Assembly: GCF_902167145.1 (NCBI RefSeq) | Contig: NC_050101.1 | Location: 115,349,789 to 115,413,788 of the forward strand | From: Zea mays | Lineage: Eukaryota; Streptophyta; Magnoliopsida; Poales; Poaceae | Direction of reading: 5' to 3' | Length of the DNA stretch: 64,000 bases | In this document: one piece after another, positions 58,898 through 64,000 of the stretch | Numbering within the stretch: position 1 is the first letter of the stretch | Layout of the letters: each line of letters begins with the position of its first letter | The notes under the pieces: model-generated | Databases searched by the model: none | What the model was told of the DNA's origin: nothing | Seen by the model: the letters and a program-made list of their open reading frames with translations, nothing else | Position numbers and translations under genes: made by a program

Positions 58898-59877
58898 CTT
58901 CTTTATCTCAAGGATCACTAAGACCCCGCAAGGACCACCACACTCTTAGGTGTCTCTTGCTAGCTTTACAAGCCTCCAGAAATTTGGAGGAAGATGAATG
59001 GGAGTCAAAACTCCACGCTCAAATGATCACAAGATGTAGCACACGCTTTCTCTCAATGATTCTCACAAGGCACTAAGGCTAAACTCACACGAGTAGCTCT
59101 CTTTTGCTATATCTCTCTTTTGTGGCACTTGTGGTGATTGTGGTGGTCTAAATCTTATGTATAGGATGGATCAATGAATGGAGGTGGTTGGGAGGGCTTG
59201 GATATGTCAACTATATGACTTGGAATGTTGCTTGAACTCCCACCCCTTGAAGTGGCCGGTTGGGGTGGTATTTATAGCCACCAACTATCTTGTAGCCGTC
59301 GGGGAAGGCTGCTGTCGATGGGCGCACTGGACAGTCCAGTGCATCACCGAACACTGTCCGGTGCGCCAGCCACGTCACCCAACCGTAAGGGTTCTGACCC
59401 AGTCGACAGTTGGAGCCCTTGTCCTCTAGTGGCACCGGACTGTCCGGTGCCGCACCGGACAGGCACTGTTCAGTGTCCGGTGCGCCTCTGACCTCTGTTC
59501 TGACCTCTGCCGCGTACTGTAGCGCTGTCAGGGCACTGTTTGCAGTCGACCGTTGCGCTGGTAGTCGTTACTCCGCTGGTGCACCGGACAGTCCGGTGAA
59601 TTATAGTAGAGCGCGCCTGGGGAAACCCGAGAGTGGCTAGTTCATCTTTGTACGGTCCTGGCACACCGGACAGTCCGGTGCGCCAAACCAGGGCACACTC
59701 GGTTCCTTTGATCCTTTGTATTTAAACCCTTAACTTGAATATTTATTGGTTTGTGTTGAACCTTTATGCACCTGTAAAACATGTAATCTAGAGCAAACTA
59801 GTTAGTCCATATATTTGTGTTGAGCATTCAACCACCAAAATCAATTATGGGAAAAAGTTAACCCTATTTCCCTTTCA
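58898..59877 (-). repeat. 5' LTR of element C, right part
   Basis: Continues the LTR after element B and the second TSD copy ctctt (58893-58897). Ends accctatttccctttca at 59877. Together the two parts give 1,482 bp against 1,494 bp for the other LTR. Confidence 0.87.
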
Positions 59878-60814
59878 GGTTTAAAATTACTTGTCTCCCC
59901 AAATCTGCCATGAAGAAATTCAAGGTAATACATACAACAACACTTAAATAATAACTGCACAGATTTATACTTTGCCATAATAGGACTTATCTCTATAATA
60001 TAAAGATATGCAGTTTTCTTGCGTGTCCAAGGAAAAAAAATACAGTAACCAATATTATACAGGTAACAACCAATGAATGCAGAGTAACATAAATTCTGTT
60101 TGCTACAGTCAAGAGAAATAAAAGAGTGGAGAAATAACTTGTACTTGCAACCCTCCTAGAAAGTGAATACAAATCATACATCTCATAAGCCTAGTGAGAC
60201 CAAAATGACAATGGTGCCTGTGAAGCATTTTTCTTTGTGAAGTAGTGTTTCTATGGTTTGGTATCTTTCTTTCCCGTTGTTTGAAAGGATTTGGAGGATA
60301 TGAAACAAAGATTATCCTCATCACATGTGTTTGTGTTCTTATCTAGCCGATCATACCCATCAATTGCTTTTTACAGAGTCATGGCTCTAGCATGACTGTT
60401 CATGTACAAAATGTTTGCCTTCATTTGAGGATTCATCCACAATATCGCTGCCACACCTTACCAAACCACTGGAATGGGAACCTAAATAATGGTATATTCT
60501 TTTATCTGTTATTGAGTGATTGCTTACTAGTACTCTAAAGCACAAAAAGTATGTGCCAAGGTATGGCACATCACAACTCTCTGAAGGCACTATGACCGCA
60601 ACACACTTGCTCAGGTACGTGCCTTTTTGGGGTTAATCACAAAGTGTCACATGCATTTTCCACGCCTTGTTCCTAAGGAGATTAACAACCTTGCATCTGA
60701 AGAGCCTTTCTAGGCCTATATTTGAAAGTGAATCTGATAGTTGACCTTATTTTTAGAATAAACTAAGTGAATCTAATAGCTCGGCTTATTTGAGAATCAC
60801 TTGATTCATGTAGA
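59878..60814. other. no gene seen
   Basis: Host or old repeat DNA continuing the sequence left of 33083. Short frames only; no family recognised. Confidence 0.45.
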
Positions 60815-61035
60815 GTGTGTTTGGTTTGAGAAATGAAGTGATCCATCTTCTTCTCACTCCTCACTTTTTTATTTGGTTTGTGGAATAGAATGGGTTGATC
60901 CATCACCACCCCATTCCTCATAAGCTAATAATTAGTATATACATGAGGAGTGGATTGATTTCACCAAAATTGATGGAATGAACTTATAATGTATCACCTC
61001 ATGAAGCATAGAGTGACTCCACAAACCAAACACAC
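60815..61035. mobile_element. small MITE (221 bp)
   Basis: Left end GTGTGTTTGGTTTG (60815-60828) and right end CAAACCAAACACAC (61022-61035) are perfect 14-bp inverted repeats. The inside repeats atgaagtgat/gaggagtggattgat text. No certain target duplication. No coding capacity. Confidence 0.7.
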
Positions 61036-61466
61036 CAGTAAGGAAAATACCTAAGGGTGACCAACAACCGAAGGTACAAATTTCCAACCAAACACATTCA
61101 ATGGAATAGTTTTACCATATAGACAGAGTGTGTTGCTTGTGCCCATTTTTTAGTAATTGCAATGCTCCACTACAACCATTTGTGGTTCACACTATATTCC
61201 ACTTTCTCGTGCTTTTGAGAATGTGTGTTAGTAGTACATGATGGAAGGTTGTTCTCGTGGGCGTAAACCTATATATAGACTTATTCTCTCATAGGTTCTT
61301 AACCTTTTCGCAGATTTATTAGAGATACACATTTTTTCCATGCCATCAAATGCTTGCTGACAATTTTTTTGGTGATCTAGGTCCAGCGAGAATGTTGCTT
61401 AATTGATCTTATTACATAAAGCAATTTTTGTCTTTTGTCCAGCATGCGGGGAGGAAGCAGATTGCA
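61036..61466. other. no gene seen
   Basis: Intergenic sequence between the MITE and the Helitron 5' end. Nothing recognised. Confidence 0.45.
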
Positions 61467-61659
61467 TCTCTACTACTCTATAAGAGTCTAGTGTGGGCGT
61501 CCACACCTTTACCGTGCCCCCGCCTCCCTCTCCCGACGCTGTGCATGCACACCCCGCCTCCTAGCAAAATCTCCGGCGCATGCAAAATCACCGCCTCGCC
61601 TTCCATCGTCGCCCCTGTGCTGGCGTGGAAATCGGTGAACCTCGCGCCCGTCGTCGTCC

Positions 61660-62280
61660 TTTTGTGCCCCTACCATCCATCTTCGCCCCGTGTCGCGCTC
61701 CCCTTCCATCCTCGCCCCACACGTCGTGCCCCCCTTCCATCGTCGCCCCTGGACCGCGCTCCCCTTCCATTCTTGCTTGCCTGCACTCTGCCTTCCGGCC
61801 GCCGTGGATGTTGCCCCTCATCCCCTTCCATCCTCGCTCGGATGTGCTCGACCTTAAATCCCCGTGAATGCCATCGTCGTGATGCTCAGGTGAGGCGGCG
61901 GTGCTGCCCACGCGCCACTGCCACATGAGAGGAGGAGCACAAGGGCGTCACTATGCTGAGCGCGGAGGCCCTAGGCCCCTTTCACCTCACCTCCACAACA
62001 ATTGTGGCCCTGAGTTGCGCCGGCGCTGCCTCTCTGTCCTCCAGTGCATCCGCTGCGGGCTTTCTCCTACTCCAGTCCTCTCCTCACCCTGACCCTGCCT
62101 CAAATCCAATCTCACTCCCATCTCGTGGTCCACATCCTCCTCGCTTCTCCACGATGACGGCGGCCCTGCCCAGTGTCACGGCACGCAGCATCGAGACGAG
62201 CGCAGAGGCCCTAGGCCCTTTCCACCTCACCTCCATGGCGACGATGGCCTTGAGCTTCGTGGCGCCCGGTGCCTCGCACT
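61660..62280. repeat. GC-rich short repeats in the second Helitron
   Basis: ccccttccat units recur at about 30-bp spacing over 61690-61830. A direct repeat containing gaggccctaggcc and cacctcacctcca occurs at about 61967 and 62205. The open frames over it on both strands are not called genes. Confidence 0.55.
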
Positions 62281-62320
62281 CCGGCTAGGCCTGCTCTACC
62301 ACGACCTGGCATTATCCCGC

Positions 62321-62678
62321 GTGCATGACAACCAGGGAGAGGTCAAGATTGGCGACATCGTTCTCACTCTCACCGCCATCCTCCACAAGTCCCACACCGT
62401 CCACTGCGTAGGTAAGTCAACTGATTAGCACACTAGCTAGAAATTGTGTTGTCCGATCACTACTTGTAGTAGCTAGCTGTGCAGTGATTTGATGGTGCTA
62501 GATGTGTTGAATCGGTTGGACAGGTATACCGGAGTTTATGGCACCAGAGCTGTACGAGGAGTACAACTAGCTGGTGGACATCTACTTCTTTGGAATGTGC
62601 GTGCTCGAGATGGTGACGTTTGAGTACCCGCACAATGAGTGTACACACCAGATACATATCTACAAGAAAGTGATCTCT
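62321..62678 (+). pseudogene. WNK: WNK-type protein kinase fragment (two exons)
   Basis: Exon 62321-62411 reads NQGEVKIGD then a changed activation-loop start and HKSHTVHCV, with a GTAAGT donor. Exon 62524-62678, after a CAG acceptor, reads PEFMAPELYEE, then [20 protein letters not shown] and IYKKVIS, with a GTAAGA donor. This is the activation-loop to subdomain IX part of plant WNK kinases. A TAG at 62568-62570 and loss of the DLG (DFG) metal motif make it non-functional. Other kinase exons are not present. Likely captured by the Helitron. Confidence 0.83.
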
Positions 62679-64000
62679 GTAAGAAGATCCTTGGACCCGA
62701 TGAGCCATTTCACAACAATTGTGATTCAGGTTGAAGTTTGAAATGATTTTCCTGATTTCTGAAAAATATAGTACCCATGGATTACACCGTTGCAGCGGGC
62801 CTGAAAATTGATCTTGCATTTACAGACGATCATACAGCCGACTTAATTTAATCGCATTTGATTAACAACTTATACATAACAATGTTTTATTATATATTAC
62901 AGGTTTTTAGTGCACCCTTCTCTTCCATAGATGTACTATTTTTTACAAAGTTTTGTAGTTGAAGCGTCAATTCAACTCATCTGTCACTAAGTGAAAAACA
63001 ACCTTGTCAGGGTGCCTTCGGTTTATAGCCGAACTGATACAGGCTGTTACAACATTTTTTGCACTTTCTTGATGGATATATGCTGCATCGATTCTTACTA
63101 AATTTTGTTAGCTGCATTTAAGTTTTAACATGTGAAGTATCCTAGCTGTATATATATGTATCTTTGAATAACACTATTGATATAGGGCCATTTATGAGTA
63201 TATAGTTCTTTGCTTGGCACTTTCATGTTCCTTGTGTTGTTTACTAAATTTAGGTGGACAAACAAACTGCAAACTAGACTTTTTGATGTTTGTCTCCTCC
63301 CTGTTTGGCAGCTTAGATGGTAGTGCTAGCTTATATTGTTGGATATGCCCTGAGAGAGCAAAGAACGAAGTTTGTCTTTCATTAATCTTCAGTCAATGCA
63401 CTACAATCTGCAGCCCTTGAGATAGTTTGATTACAGAGTAATACGTGCTATTTTAGCAATTCGCTTGGTTTATCGAATGCTCCTTATCTAAAGTCAATTG
63501 ATATCATGCATGTATTTCATTTATCCAACCACTGATAACTGATTAGTTTATTTACTTTGTCCATGAATAACATAGTATTTTTGTTTGAACTTACTGGTAT
63601 CAACATATTGTTTTTATCCTGTGTAAGCATAAAGAGTAGTCTTGCAGCTTATGCATCCATTCCTCTTTGTAGGGCGCAATGCTTTTGGCCCTTTTGATAG
63701 GCTACCAAGCACTGGTAATTTTTACTCCTAAATTTTGTAATACTTGTGAACTAAATTATTGAAATGTCATTGAGACATCAAATACCATTGCAGCATTCTT
63801 TTGTATTCTGGAAGTTCACGGGCTTAGATATGTAGGAATCCATGCCTGCACAAAGACATTCATCGGCACTCTCTTGCTAGCAGTTTCCAGTAGATCTTTG
63901 CACATTCAATTTTGAAGGCCTGATGTAGGTTAAAATAAACACCAGAAGGCTGGACATGTTCCTTGCCTCCCCACGTTAGGGTCGGAGGGAGCTTTGGATT
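62679..64000 (+). other. no gene seen
   Basis: AT-rich sequence after the kinase fragment. No further kinase exon or other family was recognised; it may be more Helitron interior or intron of the captured gene. Confidence 0.4.

Larger units (their letters stand above)
33083..59877 (-). mobile_element. element C: gag-only Copia/Sirevirus-like LTR retrotransposon, outermost of the nest
   Basis: Minus-strand element. 3' LTR 33083-34576, internal region 34577-40022, 5' LTR in two parts 40023-40524 and 58898-59877, split by element B. The TSD is ggatt (33078-33082) versus ggttt (59878-59882), one mismatch. The primer-binding site TGGTATCAGAGC and polypurine tract are in place. Internal sequence is 5.4 kb with gag but no protease, integrase, RT or RNase H. 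LTR differences are numerous, so it is the oldest of the three. It matches the idea of terminal-repeat elements with only Gag, dependent on enzymes of full relatives. Confidence 0.88.
61467..64000 (+). mobile_element. Helitron, 5' end and body (3' end outside window)
   Basis: TCTCTACTACTCTA at 61467-61480 fits the maize Helitron 5' consensus at every position and is preceded by A. A GC-rich segment (61500-62290) and a WNK kinase fragment in the same orientation follow. No 3' hairpin with CTAG is found before 64000, so the right limit is not known and may lie beyond the window. No Rep/helicase seen. Confidence 0.6.

Overview
The window looks like nuclear DNA from a large grass genome, most likely maize (Zea mays) or a close relative. 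The reasons are three nested Sirevirus-type Copia LTR retrotransposons with CACCGGAC/GTCCGGTG-rich LTRs, Helitron ends that fit the maize consensus and enclose plant gene fragments, abundant MITEs, and one intron-rich plant gene. Everything here comes from reading the sequence; no database search was run.

Layout. 1-2986: minus-strand Copia element, cut by the window edge, with a 138-bp LTR; an Sm-like domain sits where Gag should be. 2987-5175: small repeats. 5176-16522: the only intact host gene found, a minus-strand kinesin-14 with an N-terminal calponin-homology domain. I could resolve 20 coding exons, 3,591 nt, 1,196 codons plus stop, with every splice phase matching. Its 4.4-kb last intron holds a decayed PIF/Harbinger transposase split by a solo LTR, and the 3' end of a second Copia element with a 138-bp LTR. 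16523-26232: intergenic DNA with a PP2C pseudogene, two related Tourist-like MITEs, a Mutator-like repeat and a 446-bp near-perfect palindrome. 26233-30521: a minus-strand Helitron with both ends visible, containing an SPT4 exon, a LINE piece and GC-rich tandem repeats. 30522-33082: a Gypsy fragment and a Mutator-like element with a 9-bp target-site duplication.

33083-59877 is a three-level nest. Element C (TSD ggatt/ggttt) encodes only Gag and lacks pol. Element B (40525-58892, TSD ctctt) is inserted in C's 5' LTR. Element A (41193-50166, TSD cagcc) is inserted in B's 3' LTR. A and B each carry gag plus a pol broken by one frameshift; their LTR pairs differ by only about ten substitutions each, so both are young, while C is clearly older. 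59878-64000: repeats, a small MITE, and the 5' end of a second Helitron (from 61467) that carries a broken WNK kinase fragment and runs off the window.

The kinesin is the only unit likely to make a host protein. The remaining coding sequence is transposon proteins or fragments of host genes (PP2C, SPT4, WNK) lying beside or inside transposons. The least expected items are the Sm-like domain in the first Copia element, the gag-only element C with three zinc knuckles, and copy-number change of a short palindrome within LTR pairs.
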